Origin: Saccharopolyspora elongata
GTDB lineage: Bacteria; Actinomycetota; Actinomycetes; Mycobacteriales; Pseudonocardiaceae
Length of the DNA: 64,000 nt
Direction of reading: 5' to 3'
Assembly: GCF_004348985.1 (NCBI RefSeq)
Contig: NZ_SMKW01000005.1
Span: 124,001 to 188,000, forward strand
Made by a program: the position numbers and the translations under genes. Shown here one piece after another: positions 1 to 8,773 of the stretch. Position 1 is the stretch's first letter. Every line of letters starts with the position of its first letter. The notes beneath the pieces were generated by a model. The model was given only the letters and a program-made list of their open reading frames with translations, had not been told where the DNA came from and ran no database searches.

Positions 1-36
1 GACCCCACGGACGGGTTCCCGCGAAATCGCGCCGGT

Positions 37-84
37 GGTCGTGAGCGGTTGTGGTCGCCCAGGCGGCCATTGCCGCTCACGACC
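37..84. repeat. Intergenic palindrome, GTCGTGAG family
   Basis: Outer arms GGTCGTGAGCGG and CCGCTCACGACC pair perfectly around an interior that itself pairs loosely (GGTCGC/GCGGCC). A close relative lies at 61621-61670. It sits upstream of the TetR gene and may be the terminator of a gene to the left of the window. Confidence 0.75.
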
Positions 85-130
85 GTTCGCGTGACCACGC
101 CGTGCTCGCTGACGAATAGGATCGGCAGAT

Positions 131-715
131 ATGACAGCGGCCAGTACTCCGAAGGGCGAGCGGCGGCGGCAGGCCTTGGTCGTGGCTGCCGCGCAGCTGC
201 TGGCCGAGGGCGGCTTCGAAGCCGTGCGGCATCGTGCGGTCGCCGAGCGCGCCGGCTTGCCGCTGGCCTCCACCACCTACTACTTCTCGTCGCTGGACGA
301 CCTGGTCAGCGCCGCCGTCGAGTACGAGTCGCGGCAGGAGCTCGCCACCGGCCGGGCCCGGCTCGACGAGCTCGCCGAGCGCCCGCGCGGCACCGACGCG
401 GTGATCGAGCTGCTGCTGGACCTCCTGCTGGGCACCGGATCGCGCGACGGCGGCGCGGAGCCGGTGCTGCTGCGCTACGAGCGGCTGGTCGGCTCGCCCC
501 GCCGCCCCTACCTGGCGCCGCTGATGCGCGAGCTCAGCGCCGAACTGCACGAACTGCTCGCGGAGATCTTCGCCCGCAGCGGCATGGAGGTCGGCCGCGA
601 ACGGCTGCTCGAACTGATCGCGCTGGTGGACGGCGCGGTGGTGAACGCGCTGATCGAAAGCGACCCGGATCCCCGCGGCGCGGCGCGCCGGATGCTGCGC
701 TCTCAGCTCGGCTGA
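131..715 (+). CDS. TetR family transcriptional regulator
   Basis: Predicted DNA-binding repressor of 194 residues. The N-terminal TetR helix-turn-helix lies at about residues 12-58, with the typical run GGFEAVRHRAVAERAG followed by TTYYFSSLDDL. The C-terminal ligand domain is helical and shows no signature that identifies a ligand. The gene stands alone: upstream is only a palindrome and downstream a repeat element, then the 3' end of an ABC exporter on the opposite strand. Its target cannot be read from the sequence, and autoregulation is only the family norm. Family assignment is secure, function open. Confidence 0.9.
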   Translation: MTAASTPKGERRRQALVVAAAQLLAEGGFEAVRHRAVAERAGLPLASTTYYFSSLDDLVSAAVEYESRQELATGRARLDELAERPRGTDAVIELLLDLLLGTGSRDGGAEPVLLRYERLVGSPRRPYLAPLMRELSAELHELLAEIFARSGMEVGRERLLELIALVDGAVVNALIESDPDPRGAARRMLRSQLG

Positions 716-727
716 GATGCACTTTCT

Positions 728-912
728 ATAAGCGGCGGTAGCCGCTTGCGGTGTGGGACTCAGTTTGCACGCCGCGGGTTCTCAGGCTGTGCCCGCCCGA
801 AAGGGCTCTCGGAGAGGACAGCCCCGACGTGGTGTATTGGGCATACATGATGTCGGGGATCCCACAGCGAGGCGGCGCCTGAGGTTCCGCTACCCGCACC
901 GCTACGGAAACC
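728..912 (-). repeat. Hairpin repeat element, copy 1 (inverted orientation)
   Basis: Read on the minus strand this matches the element at 49015-49200. Shared blocks in order are GCGGTGCGGGTAGCGGAACC, ATGTATGCCCAATACAC, TCGGGGCTGTCCTC and TGAGAACCCGCGG. The core (about 771-895) can fold as a long imperfect hairpin, with CTCAGG/CCTGAG and CCCCGA/TCGGGG pairs. It has no coding potential and resembles a small non-autonomous element. It lies between the TetR gene and the ABC exporter and could also end transcription of both. Confidence 0.65.
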
Positions 913-916
913 ACTT

Positions 917-2665
917 TTAAACCCTTCTTTGAGCCACCCGGTACAGCCTCGCGTACGAGCCGTCGGCGGCGAGCAGCTCCTCGTGGCTGCCCAGCTCGAC
1001 GATGCGCCCATCGGACATCACGGCCACCTGGTCGGCGTTGCGCGCGGTGTGCAGCCGGTGCGCGATCGCGATCACCGTGCGCCCCGCCAGCAGCGTCGAA
1101 AGCGCCCGTTCGAGCTCCCGCGACGTGACGTTGTCCAGCAGCGATGTCGCCTCGTCGAGGACCACCGTGTGCGGGTCGGCCAGCAGCACCCGGGCCAGCG
1201 CGAGCTGCTGCGCGCGGGCCGCCGGGACCGGGTGCCCGCCCGCGCCGAGGACCGTGTCCAGCCCGTCCGGCAGCGCCGACACCCAGTCGTGCAGCCCGAC
1301 CGCCTTGAGCGCGTCGGTCAGCTGGTCGTCGTTCGGGTCGCCGTCGGCCAGCGCGAGGTTCTCCCGCAGCGAGCAGGCGAAGACGTGGTGCTCCTGGGTC
1401 AGCAGCACCACCTCGCGGCGCAGCCGCGCGGCGGGCAGGTCGGTGATCTCCGTGCTGCCGAAGGCGACCGATCCGGAGTCCGGCCGGCTGATGCCGGCGA
1501 TCAGCCTGCCGAGCGTCGACTTGCCCGCGCCGGACGGGCCGACGATCACCAGCCGCTGACCGGCCGGGACGGTCAGGTCGACGCCGTGCAGGATCTCCCG
1601 GTCCTCCCGGTAGGAGAAGCGCAGGTCGCGGATCACCAGGTCGCGACCCGGCTCCTCCCCGGGGCGGGACGCGTCGTCGTCAGCCACCGGGATCTCGCGG
1701 ACGCCGAGGATGCGTTGCAGCGCCGTGTGCCCGGTCTGCAGCTCTTCGAGCCACATGAACAGCTCGTCGAACGGGTTCGACATCGCCTGCGCGTAGAGCA
1801 CGACGGTGATGATCGTGCCGAGCTCGACGAGCTCCGCCTGGTACGCCCAGCCGCCGATGAGCAGGATCGCGCCGATCGGCAGCACGTACGACAGTTCCAG
1901 GAACGGCAGCCACACGGTGAGCAGGTACCGGTGCCGCTTCTCCGACGCGGCGGCCCGGCCGAGCACCTGCTCGTTGCGCGCCCGGCGGCGCGCGCCCAGC
2001 CGCAGGGCCGCGATGGCCCGCGCGCCCTCGACGGATTCGTGCGTGCTCGACTGGACATCCGACCAGTTCGCCGCGATCTGCTCGATGTTCGGCAGCGAAC
2101 GCGGGAAGTACCAGCGGGTGCTGAAGACCATCAGCGGCACCGCGATCAGCATCCCGCAGGCGAGCAGCGGCGACGTGATGATCATCGCTGTGCCGGTCAG
2201 CACGATGGTGATCAGCGCCGTGGTGATCTCGGGCGCGGCGTTGCGGATCGTGTAGTCGAGCCGGTCGACGTCCGTGGTCGCGCGGCTGAGCAGGTCGCCG
2301 GTGCCGGCCGCCTCGACGGTGCCCAGCGGCAAGCGCAGCGCGTGACCGACCATGCTCTCGCGCGATTCCGCCAGCAGGTGCTCGCCGAGCATCGTCGCGC
2401 GCAGCCGGGCCGAACGAGCCAGCAGCGCCTGCACCACCAGCACCACGAGGAACACCGCGGCGAGCAGGTCGACGTATCCGGTGGTGGTGCCGGTGACCAC
2501 CGAGTCGACGAGGGAACCGAGGATCTGCGGCCCGATCAGCCCGACCAGCGTCGTCAGGCCGAACAGCAGCATCATCGCGGCGAAGTGGCGGCGGTGCACC
2601 AGGAGCGTGCGCCACATCCAGCGGCGCACCGCGGCTCCGCCCGCCAGCGGCAGTTTCGTGCTCAT
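917..2665 (-). CDS. ABC exporter half-transporter, ATP-hydrolysing subunit
   Basis: Type IV (MsbA-like) half-exporter of 582 residues with a six-helix membrane domain (about 25-310) and a C-terminal nucleotide-binding domain. The Walker A motif GPSGAGKST (about residue 375), Walker B VVLDEA (about 500) and H-loop AIAHRL (about 530) are intact. The expected LSGGQ signature is replaced by HPVPAARAQQ. Start ATG 2665 overlaps the stop of the upstream subunit gene (ATGA), so the two are almost certainly co-translated as a heterodimer. The substrate is unknown. With its partner it would have one working ATP site, made of this Walker A/B and the partner's signature. Confidence 0.9.
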   Translation of the reverse strand: MSTKLPLAGGAAVRRWMWRTLLVHRRHFAAMMLLFGLTTLVGLIGPQILGSLVDSVVTGTTTGYVDLLAAVFLVVLVVQALLARSARLRATMLGEHLLAESRESMVGHALRLPLGTVEAAGTGDLLSRATTDVDRLDYTIRNAAPEITTALITIVLTGTAMIITSPLLACGMLIAVPLMVFSTRWYFPRSLPNIEQIAANWSDVQSSTHESVEGARAIAALRLGARRRARNEQVLGRAAASEKRHRYLLTVWLPFLELSYVLPIGAILLIGGWAYQAELVELGTIITVVLYAQAMSNPFDELFMWLEELQTGHTALQRILGVREIPVADDDASRPGEEPGRDLVIRDLRFSYREDREILHGVDLTVPAGQRLVIVGPSGAGKSTLGRLIAGISRPDSGSVAFGSTEITDLPAARLRREVVLLTQEHHVFACSLRENLALADGDPNDDQLTDALKAVGLHDWVSALPDGLDTVLGAGGHPVPAARAQQLALARVLLADPHTVVLDEATSLLDNVTSRELERALSTLLAGRTVIAIAHRLHTARNADQVAVMSDGRIVELGSHEELLAADGSYARLYRVAQRRV

Positions 2666-4227
2666 GCGTCGGCTCCCGCGTACCGCACCTGATCCGCCAC
2701 GGCCATCCACAACGGACTTTGACTCAGCACCACGGTGGTGCGTCCGCGGCGCAACTCGCCGACCCGCTCGGCGATCCTCGCCTCGGTGTGCGCGTCGACC
2801 GCCGAGGTCGGCTCGTCCAGGATCAGCACGTCGGCGTCCGAGCACAGCGCGCGGGCGAGCAGCAGGCGCTGCCGCTGACCACCGGAGAGCGAGCGGGCGC
2901 GCTCGTCGAGCAGCCCGTCGGCGGGCAGGGCCGACATCACGTCGTGCGCATCGGACGCGTGCAACGCGCTTTCGACGTCCACATCGGACTCCAGGTCGAT
3001 CTCGGTGCGGGCCGGTCCGGAGAACAGCTGGTCCTGGTTGTGCGCCAACACGATTCGACGGCGCACCTCGTCCGGCTCGACGTCGCGCAGTGGCACGCCG
3101 CCGGCGATCGCCGCACCGGCGAGGCGTTCCGCGAGGGCCTCCGCGTGTTCGCCGGCGTCGATCACGGTCAGCTCGCCCGCCGGGATGCGCAGGCCGCTCG
3201 CCTCGTCGACCAGATCCAGCGGACCTGGCGGCAGCGGCTTCGGGTGCTCCGGCGGCGCCGGCTCGGGCTCCAACTGCAGCAGCGAGCCCATCCGACCTGC
3301 CGCGACCTGCGCTGAGGCGAACGCGTAGGCGGCCTCGGTGGCGGTGCGGACGGGGATGACCAGGTACGCCGACACGCCGTAGAACGCGACGAGCTCGCCG
3401 ACGCTGATGTCGCCGTCCAGCGCCAGCCGCGCGCCGATCCAGGTGACCAGCACCGTGACCAGGCCGGGCAGCAGGATCTCCGCGGCGGCCAGCAGCGCCT
3501 CGATCCGCCCGGCGGCCACCCCGGCGACCCGGACCCGCTGGGAGGCGTCGACGAACCGCGCGTGGAAGCGGGACTCGCCGCCGACGCCGCGCAGGATCCG
3601 CAGCCCGGACACGATGTCCGCGGCCTGTGCGCTGACCTGCGACAACTCCTCGCGCTGCGCTTCCTCGCGGCGGCGCAGCGGGGCCAGCAGCGGCCCGATG
3701 CCCACGGTCGCCAGCGGCACGCCGATCAGCACGATGACGCCCATCACCGGCGAGATCCACAGCACCGCCGCGGCGGCGACCGCGAAGGAGACCAGCGATC
3801 CGGTGGCCCGCCCGATCACCTCGAACACCCCGCCGATGCGGTAGATGTCCGTCGCGCCGACCGTGACCACCTCGCCCGCCCGGACCTTGCGGGTCAGCGT
3901 GCCGCCGAGTCCGATCACGTGGCCCAGCACGATCCGCTGGGATCCCGCCGCGCCGTGCAGCCAAAGCGTGTGCGAGGCCCAGTTCAGCGTGCCGGCGGTG
4001 GCCATCTGCGTGAGGCCGAGCGCCACCACGACCAGCACCCAGCCCAGCAGCGCGCCGTCGACGCCGTCGCGGATCCCCTCGTCGATCGCGCGGCCGACCA
4101 CCAGCGGCATCAGCGCCGTCGGCAGCATCCACAACGCACCGGAAATGGTCGCAAGCGTCAGCAGTCCCGGCCGTTGCGCCAGCAGGGACCACAGGAACCG
4201 GGGTGCACTCGAACCGCGCGAAGCCAT
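2662..4227 (-). CDS. ABC exporter half-transporter, subunit with lost P-loop
   Basis: Half-exporter of 521 residues, shorter than the usual 570-600. The N-terminal membrane domain (about 15-300) is normal in appearance. The nucleotide-binding domain is reduced: where a P-loop belongs (about residue 359) it reads VIDAGEHAEALAERLAG, with no GxxGxGK(S/T). The signature LSGGQRQR (about 447) and Walker B VLILDEPTSAVD (about 467) are perfect, and the H-loop histidine is missing (VVLSQS). The reading frame is open and conserved throughout, so this looks like a specialised subunit and not a pseudogene. First gene of the pair; the partner follows with a 4-nt overlap. Confidence 0.88.
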   Translation of the reverse strand: MASRGSSAPRFLWSLLAQRPGLLTLATISGALWMLPTALMPLVVGRAIDEGIRDGVDGALLGWVLVVVALGLTQMATAGTLNWASHTLWLHGAAGSQRIVLGHVIGLGGTLTRKVRAGEVVTVGATDIYRIGGVFEVIGRATGSLVSFAVAAAAVLWISPVMGVIVLIGVPLATVGIGPLLAPLRRREEAQREELSQVSAQAADIVSGLRILRGVGGESRFHARFVDASQRVRVAGVAAGRIEALLAAAEILLPGLVTVLVTWIGARLALDGDISVGELVAFYGVSAYLVIPVRTATEAAYAFASAQVAAGRMGSLLQLEPEPAPPEHPKPLPPGPLDLVDEASGLRIPAGELTVIDAGEHAEALAERLAGAAIAGGVPLRDVEPDEVRRRIVLAHNQDQLFSGPARTEIDLESDVDVESALHASDAHDVMSALPADGLLDERARSLSGGQRQRLLLARALCSDADVLILDEPTSAVDAHTEARIAERVGELRRGRTTVVLSQSPLWMAVADQVRYAGADA

Positions 4228-4294
4228 GGTGACATCGACGGTAGTTCGCGCCGTGGGGCCCGGTCGACCGATTTTCCGCCGGTCCGCGGGTCGG

Positions 4295-4561
4295 TCAGAA
4301 GTCCCAGGTCGTTTCCGCGAAATCGCCCTCGGCGGCTTCCCGCGAGCATTCCCGGCATTTGTCGGTGACCGGTTTCGAGTTCGGTTCGCGCCCGCTCGGC
4401 GTGGGCTGCGGAACCTTCAGCGCGGCGCCGCACAGCGCCGGTATCGACTGCCCCGCGTACACGGCGCCGGGGCGAAACGTGGTGGCGTGTCTCAGGGTGA
4501 GGCCCATGCCGACGATCCAGAACACGTCCTGCCGCTCATCGCGGTACACGTCGATGGCCAT
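4295..4561 (-). CDS. Small conserved-type protein with Cys-His metal-site pattern
   Basis: Protein of 88 residues with no recognised family name. It begins MAIDVYRDERQDVFWIVGMG and carries a His at about 25 (RHATTF), LCGAAL at about 44 and CRECSRE near 70. A spaced H...C...CxxC set of this kind is common in small actinobacterial zinc-binding proteins, which is the only functional hint. Start ATG 4561 is the first in frame. It lies between the ABC exporter and the ECF sigma gene, pointing away from the sigma gene. GC-rich third positions support coding. Confidence 0.6.
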   Translation of the reverse strand: MAIDVYRDERQDVFWIVGMGLTLRHATTFRPGAVYAGQSIPALCGAALKVPQPTPSGREPNSKPVTDKCRECSREAAEGDFAETTWDF

Positions 4562-4841
4562 CCGTTCGGAGTCCCTTTGTTCGCATCAACCCGGTGGTGC
4601 ACCAACGATATGGTCGGGATTTGCCGCCGTCCAGCGGGGGTTGGGTCATTTAGGGCCGAATTAATGCACCGATCCGGTATCGATCGCGAATTTCGTGCCG
4701 TGCAACGGGATTACCTGCCGGAATGCGAGTGCACGTGCATCGGCGCGGAGCGGTCGCACGTGCGGTGCTGGACCGATCGGGGCGGCGGCCAGGATGCGGT
4801 CGTGGTGATCCTCGGGGATCGAAATCAGGTTGCGCGTTCGT

Positions 4842-4867
4842 GCAACCCCGCGCGGCCCGGCTCCGTA
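4842..4867 (+). promoter_or_regulatory. Candidate ECF-type promoter of the sigma operon
   Basis: GCAACC (4842-4847) and CGTA (4864-4867) are separated by 16 nt and lie 35 nt before the sigma factor start. The pattern resembles GCAAC/CGT promoters read by ECF sigma factors, suggesting autoregulation. No second example was found to confirm it. The remaining 4562-4841 shows no convincing gene. Confidence 0.4.
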
Positions 4868-4901
4868 GACAACGGCGGTAGCGCGAAAGGGGACCGATTC
4901 C

Positions 4902-5444
4902 ATGCGGGCCGAACGGGAACAGGAGTTCCGCGAGTTCGCCGCGGCGCGTGCGCTGTGGCTGCGCCGCTCGGCGTACCTGCTGTGCGGGGACTGGCACTTC
5001 GCCGAAGACCTCACCCAGAACACGCTCCTCAAGCTCTACCGGGCTTGGAAGCGGGTCAACATGTCCACAGTGGACTCGTATGCGCGCAAGACCCTGTTGC
5101 GGGTGTGGCTCGACGAGAGCCGCCGGCCGTGGCGGCGCGCGGAGCGGCGGGATGGCTCGCTGCCGGAAACCGGTGATGACACGGCCGATCCAGCCGAGGC
5201 GGGACTGCGCTCGTGGAGCCGGGAGTTGTTGCTGCGAGCGTTGTCCGAGGTCCCGCCGAAGCAGCGGGCGGTGCTCGTCCTGCGCTATTGGGAGGACCTG
5301 TCCATCGCCGAAGTCGCCGCGGCCCTCGGGTGCTCCGAAGGCACGGTCAAGAGCCAGGCGTCGCGTGGACTGGAGAACCTGCGCGCGGCCATCACCACAT
5401 CCGATCCCGACCTGGCCTCGACGGCCGCGAGGAGGAGCGAGTGA
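4902..5444 (+). CDS. ECF RNA polymerase sigma factor, SigE family
   Basis: Extracytoplasmic-function sigma factor of 180 residues. Region 2 (about 15-85) has the LWLRRSAYLLCGDWHFAEDL and QNTLLKLYRAW helices of the actinobacterial SigE-like group. Region 4 (about 115-170) has ALSEVPPKQRAVLVLRYWED and the helix-turn-helix SIAEVAAALGCSEGTVKSQA. The stop TGA overlaps the ATG of the next gene, so the membrane protein encoded there is translated with it and is the natural candidate for its anti-sigma factor. No extra C-terminal sensory domain is present. Confidence 0.92.
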   Translation: MRAEREQEFREFAAARALWLRRSAYLLCGDWHFAEDLTQNTLLKLYRAWKRVNMSTVDSYARKTLLRVWLDESRRPWRRAERRDGSLPETGDDTADPAEAGLRSWSRELLLRALSEVPPKQRAVLVLRYWEDLSIAEVAAALGCSEGTVKSQASRGLENLRAAITTSDPDLASTAARRSE

Positions 5445-6274
5445 TGCAGGAAGAACTGCTGCGCGAGGGAATGCGGGCCGCCGTCGACGACGAGCCACCG
5501 CTGGGCTTCTCGCCGGACGACCTGGTCGCCGAGGGCAAGCGCCGGCAGCGCAGGCGGCGCGCCACGATCGGCGCCGTGGCGGCGACCCTCGTCGTCTTGG
5601 CCGGCGCGGCCGCCGTGCCGGGCATGATGACCGGCCCGACGCCGATCGTCCCGGCGGCACCGCAGGTCAGTGCGGTCAAGCCGATCGAGTGGCCGCCGAA
5701 GGGCATTGCGCCGATGAACCTGCCCGAATCGCAGCTGATCGCCGAGGGCGAGCGGATCCGCGGCCACCTGGCCGAAATCATCCCCAAGGTCGACACCGCG
5801 GCCTTCAACGTCACGACCACCCAGCCGCACGGCCTCGGACCGGGCCTCGGTACCGAGGCGCCCGCGACCGTCGTGGTGCGGGCCGGCTTCCAGTACGCGC
5901 TGGTGGCGATGGGAGAAGAGGTCCGGCTGCCGATGCAGCTGACGGTGGTGGTGCAGGGACCGGGCACGGCGCCGGTCCAGCTCGCGCAGTCGTGCGGAGA
6001 CGGCGAGCCGACGCAGGTGTTGCTCGGCTGCACCACGCGCGTCCTCGATGACGGATCGATCCTCGTGGAAGGCGCGACCGCCCTCGCCTCCGTGGGTGAG
6101 GACGGGCCGACGACGCACATCGTCCGGCACTTCCGGACCGACGGCACCGTTGTCTCGGCCACCGCGTCGCACACCGCCGGCCCGGAGGCCGCAGGCCTGG
6201 GGGCCTACCGGCAGCTGCACGTGGATCGCCTCGACCTGATCGCGACCGATCGGGAAATCGCGCTGAAGGACTGA
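5444..6274 (+). CDS. Single-pass membrane protein, putative anti-sigma factor
   Basis: Protein of 276 residues. A short cytoplasmic head (1-38) ends in a basic stretch KRRQRRRR, followed by one membrane helix (about 39-58) and a large external domain. No zinc-type HxxxCxxC anti-sigma motif is present. The external domain starts with IEWPPKGIAPMNLP and has two cysteines 12 residues apart (SCGD...LLGC) followed by RVLDDGSILV. The same pattern occurs in the secreted protein encoded next. ATG 5444 overlaps the sigma stop. An anti-sigma role is inferred from coupling and topology only. Confidence 0.75.
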   Translation: MQEELLREGMRAAVDDEPPLGFSPDDLVAEGKRRQRRRRATIGAVAATLVVLAGAAAVPGMMTGPTPIVPAAPQVSAVKPIEWPPKGIAPMNLPESQLIAEGERIRGHLAEIIPKVDTAAFNVTTTQPHGLGPGLGTEAPATVVVRAGFQYALVAMGEEVRLPMQLTVVVQGPGTAPVQLAQSCGDGEPTQVLLGCTTRVLDDGSILVEGATALASVGEDGPTTHIVRHFRTDGTVVSATASHTAGPEAAGLGAYRQLHVDRLDLIATDREIALKD

Positions 6275-6367
6275 CGTCCGGCGAACCGCTTTCCAATTCG
6301 AATCGCCGGCTCGGCAGAAATGTCCGATCGGGTGGACTTCGTCCGAAAAATGAAGGGAAATGCAGGA

Positions 6368-7033
6368 ATGCGCACCACGACCCACCGCGGTTCCCGGCTC
6401 GGCCGGTTGGCCGCCGCTGTCACCCTGGCCGCCACCTCGCTGCTGGCGCTGCCGCTTTCGGCGACCGCCGAAGGCGCCGCGGACGTCCCGGACATCCAGT
6501 GGCCCCCGGCGGGAACGACCCCGCCGAACTACCCGCCGGAGGAGCTGGACAAGCACGCGACCGCCCTGCAGAAGCGGATGGAGGCGGTGTTCCCGACGGT
6601 CGTCCCGCACGCCGTGGACCCGGTGACGCCGAAGCCCCAGCAGCTCAGCGACACGCAGTTCCTGCACGGCACGACCGTCTTCCGCGACTCCATCGGCCGC
6701 ACCGGGGTGACCATGCAGTACAACGCGCCGGGTGTGGTGCAGAAGTCGCCCAAGGAGTCGTGCGAGAACCCGGGCGGAACGCCGGTGACCTTCTGCGAAG
6801 GCCGGCTGCTCGAAGACGGTTCGGTGCTGGTGCACCGGCGCTTCGAGAGCGACGGCCATGTGGTCGCGTCGGCGGACCACTACATGCTCGACGGCAGCGT
6901 GACGATGGTCAGCAGCTACAACTACGACCCGATCATCGACGACCAGCAGGACCCGACGACGCGCCCGGAGGTCGCGGTGCCCTACGAGCAGCTCGACGTG
7001 CTCGCCACCGACCCCGAGCTCGCCCTGCACTGA
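6368..7033 (+). CDS. Secreted paralogue of the neighbouring membrane protein
   Basis: Protein of 221 residues with a Sec-type signal peptide: basic MRTTTHRGSRLGR, a hydrophobic core, and cleavage near ATAEG. The mature part begins DIQWPPAGTTPPNYP, shares the double-cysteine unit (SCEN...VTFC followed by RLLEDGSVLV) and ends YEQLDVLATDPELALH, matching the upstream protein's external domain along its length. It has no membrane anchor. ATG 6368 is preferred over an in-frame ATG at 6320 because AAGGGAAA precedes it and it puts the signal peptide at the N-terminus. It could be a soluble competitor or ligand for the membrane protein; that is speculation. Confidence 0.78.
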   Translation: MRTTTHRGSRLGRLAAAVTLAATSLLALPLSATAEGAADVPDIQWPPAGTTPPNYPPEELDKHATALQKRMEAVFPTVVPHAVDPVTPKPQQLSDTQFLHGTTVFRDSIGRTGVTMQYNAPGVVQKSPKESCENPGGTPVTFCEGRLLEDGSVLVHRRFESDGHVVASADHYMLDGSVTMVSSYNYDPIIDDQQDPTTRPEVAVPYEQLDVLATDPELALH

Positions 7034-7057
7034 CCCCCCACCGCCCGAATGGCGCCA

Positions 7058-7091
7058 GGGGACCGCAGTTTCAATTGAAACTGCGGTCCCC
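7058..7091. terminator. Perfect 34-bp palindrome ending the sigma operon
   Basis: Arms of 17 bp pair without mismatch: GGGGACCGCAGTTTCAA and its complement. It begins 25 nt after the stop of the secreted protein. The centre TTTCAATTGAAA is shared with copies at 16171, 29172, 34830 and 59117. No T-tract follows. It may work as a bidirectional hairpin terminator. Confidence 0.7.
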
Positions 7092-7205
7092 CGAGGTGCC
7101 TCCGCCTCGTCTCACGCGTCCCACGAGTCGCGGTCGGACACGGCTTCCGGCGCAGCGCGACCGGGTGGGCCGAACGGAGGCGGGGCGCCGGTATCCTGGC
7201 TGTTC

Positions 7206-8639
7206 GTGACGGTCAAGCCCAGCATTCCGAACGTCCTCGCCGCCCGCTACGCCTCGCCCGAGCTGGTCGAGCTGTGGTCCCCGCAGCAGAAGATCATCCT
7301 GGAGCGCAAGCTGTGGCTCGCGGTGCTGCGCGCCCAGGCCGACCTCGGCATCGAGGTCCCCGAGAACGCGGTCGCCGACTACGAGCGGGTGCTGGAGCAG
7401 GTCGACCTGGACTCCATCGCCGCCCGCGAGCGCGTCACCCGCCACGACGTCAAGGCCCGCATCGAGGAGTTCAACGCCCTCGCCGGCCACGAGCAGATCC
7501 ACAAGGGCATGACCTCCCGGGATCTCACCGAGAACGTCGAGCAGCTGCAGGTCCGGCTCAGCCTGGAGCTGGTCCGCGACCGCACGGTCGCCGTCTTGGC
7601 GCGGCTCGGCAAGCTCGCCGGCGAGTACGGCGAGCTGGTCATGGCCGGTCGCTCGCACAACGTCGCCGCCCAGGCGACCACGCTCGGCAAGCGCTTCGCC
7701 ACCGCCGCCGACGAGCTGCTCGTCGGCTTCCACCGGCTGGAGGAGCTGCTCGCGCGCTACCCGCTGCGCGGCATCAAGGGCCCGGTCGGCACCGCGCAGG
7801 ACATGCTCGACCTGCTCGGCGGCGACCCGGCGAAGCTCACCGAGCTGGAGCGCCGGGTGGCCGGCCACCTCGGCTTCGGCAGCACGCTGACCAGCGTCGG
7901 CCAGGTCTACCCGCGCTCGCTGGACTTCGAGGTGCTCACCGCGCTGGCCCAGCTCGCCGCCGCGCCGTCCAACGTGGCGACCACGATCCGGCTGATGGCC
8001 GGGCACGAGCTGGTGACCGAGGGCTTCAAGCCGGGCCAGGTCGGCTCCAGCGCGATGCCGCACAAGATGAACACCCGGTCCTGCGAGCGGGTCAACGGCC
8101 TCGCGGTGGTGCTGCGCGGCTTCGTGTCGATGGTCGGCGAGCTGGCCGGCGACCAGTGGAACGAGGGCGACGTGTCCTGCTCCGTGGTGCGCCGGGTGGC
8201 GCTGCCGGACGCGTTCTTCGCCTTCGACGGCCTGCTGGAGACGTTCCTGACGGTGCTCGACGAGTTCGGCGCGTTCCCCGCCGTGGTCGCCCGCGAGCTC
8301 GACCGCTACCTGCCGTTCCTGGCCACCACGAAGGTGCTGATGGCGGCGGTGCGGGCCGGTGTCGGCCGGGAGACCGCGCACGAGGCGATCAAGGAGAACG
8401 CGGTGGCGGTCGCGCTGGCGATGCGCGAGCAGGGCGCGGAGCGCAACGACCTCCTGGACCGGCTGGCGGCCGACGACCGCCTCCCGCTGGACCGGGCGGA
8501 GCTGGACGCCCTCCTGGCGGACCGCCTCGCCTTCACGGGAGCGGCGGCGGCCCAGGTCGGCGCCATCGTCGACCAGGTCGAGAAGATCACGACCCGCCAC
8601 CCGGAGGCGGCGGCCTACACCCCCGCCGACATCCTCTGA
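7206..8639 (+). CDS. purB: Adenylosuccinate lyase
   Basis: Cytosolic enzyme of 477 residues that cleaves SAICAR to AICAR and adenylosuccinate to AMP, both releasing fumarate. The fumarase/aspartase-superfamily signature SSAMPHKMN lies at about residue 280, with the earlier TSRDLTENV and GRSHNVAAQ active-site blocks also clear. Start is GTG 7206 (MTVKPSIPNVL), the usual actinobacterial N-terminus, and length is normal. It is the first of seven purine genes scattered over 31 kb of the window; purC is next at 12842. A palindromic repeat follows 65 nt after the stop. Confidence 0.96.
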   Translation: MTVKPSIPNVLAARYASPELVELWSPQQKIILERKLWLAVLRAQADLGIEVPENAVADYERVLEQVDLDSIAARERVTRHDVKARIEEFNALAGHEQIHKGMTSRDLTENVEQLQVRLSLELVRDRTVAVLARLGKLAGEYGELVMAGRSHNVAAQATTLGKRFATAADELLVGFHRLEELLARYPLRGIKGPVGTAQDMLDLLGGDPAKLTELERRVAGHLGFGSTLTSVGQVYPRSLDFEVLTALAQLAAAPSNVATTIRLMAGHELVTEGFKPGQVGSSAMPHKMNTRSCERVNGLAVVLRGFVSMVGELAGDQWNEGDVSCSVVRRVALPDAFFAFDGLLETFLTVLDEFGAFPAVVARELDRYLPFLATTKVLMAAVRAGVGRETAHEAIKENAVAVALAMREQGAERNDLLDRLAADDRLPLDRAELDALLADRLAFTGAAAAQVGAIVDQVEKITTRHPEAAAYTPADIL

Positions 8640-8703
8640 CGGCGGCGAATCCACTCCGACGGCAGGTGAATCCGGCTGAAGAACCCTTCGCCGGGTCCCC
8701 CAC

Positions 8704-8749
8704 CGCAATTTCAATGGAAATCAGAGCTCTGATTTCCATTGAAATTGCG
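8704..8749. repeat. Palindromic repeat, CAATTTCAATGGAAATC family
   Basis: Inverted repeat CGCAATTTCAATGGAAATC with a perfect mirror arm around a short AGAGCTCT centre. Located between the convergent purB and mca genes. Relatives occur at 16075, 29076, 34900, 44655 and 44750. Probable bidirectional terminator. Confidence 0.75.
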
Positions 8750-8773
8750 GCCCCGACCGGCCCGGACGCACCG

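Noticed and set aside
4650..5660. Minus-strand frames of more than 300 codons over the sigma factor gene
   Set aside because: Arg/Pro-rich translation typical of antisense shadows in high-GC DNA; the plus-strand gene has clear region 2 and 4 motifs.
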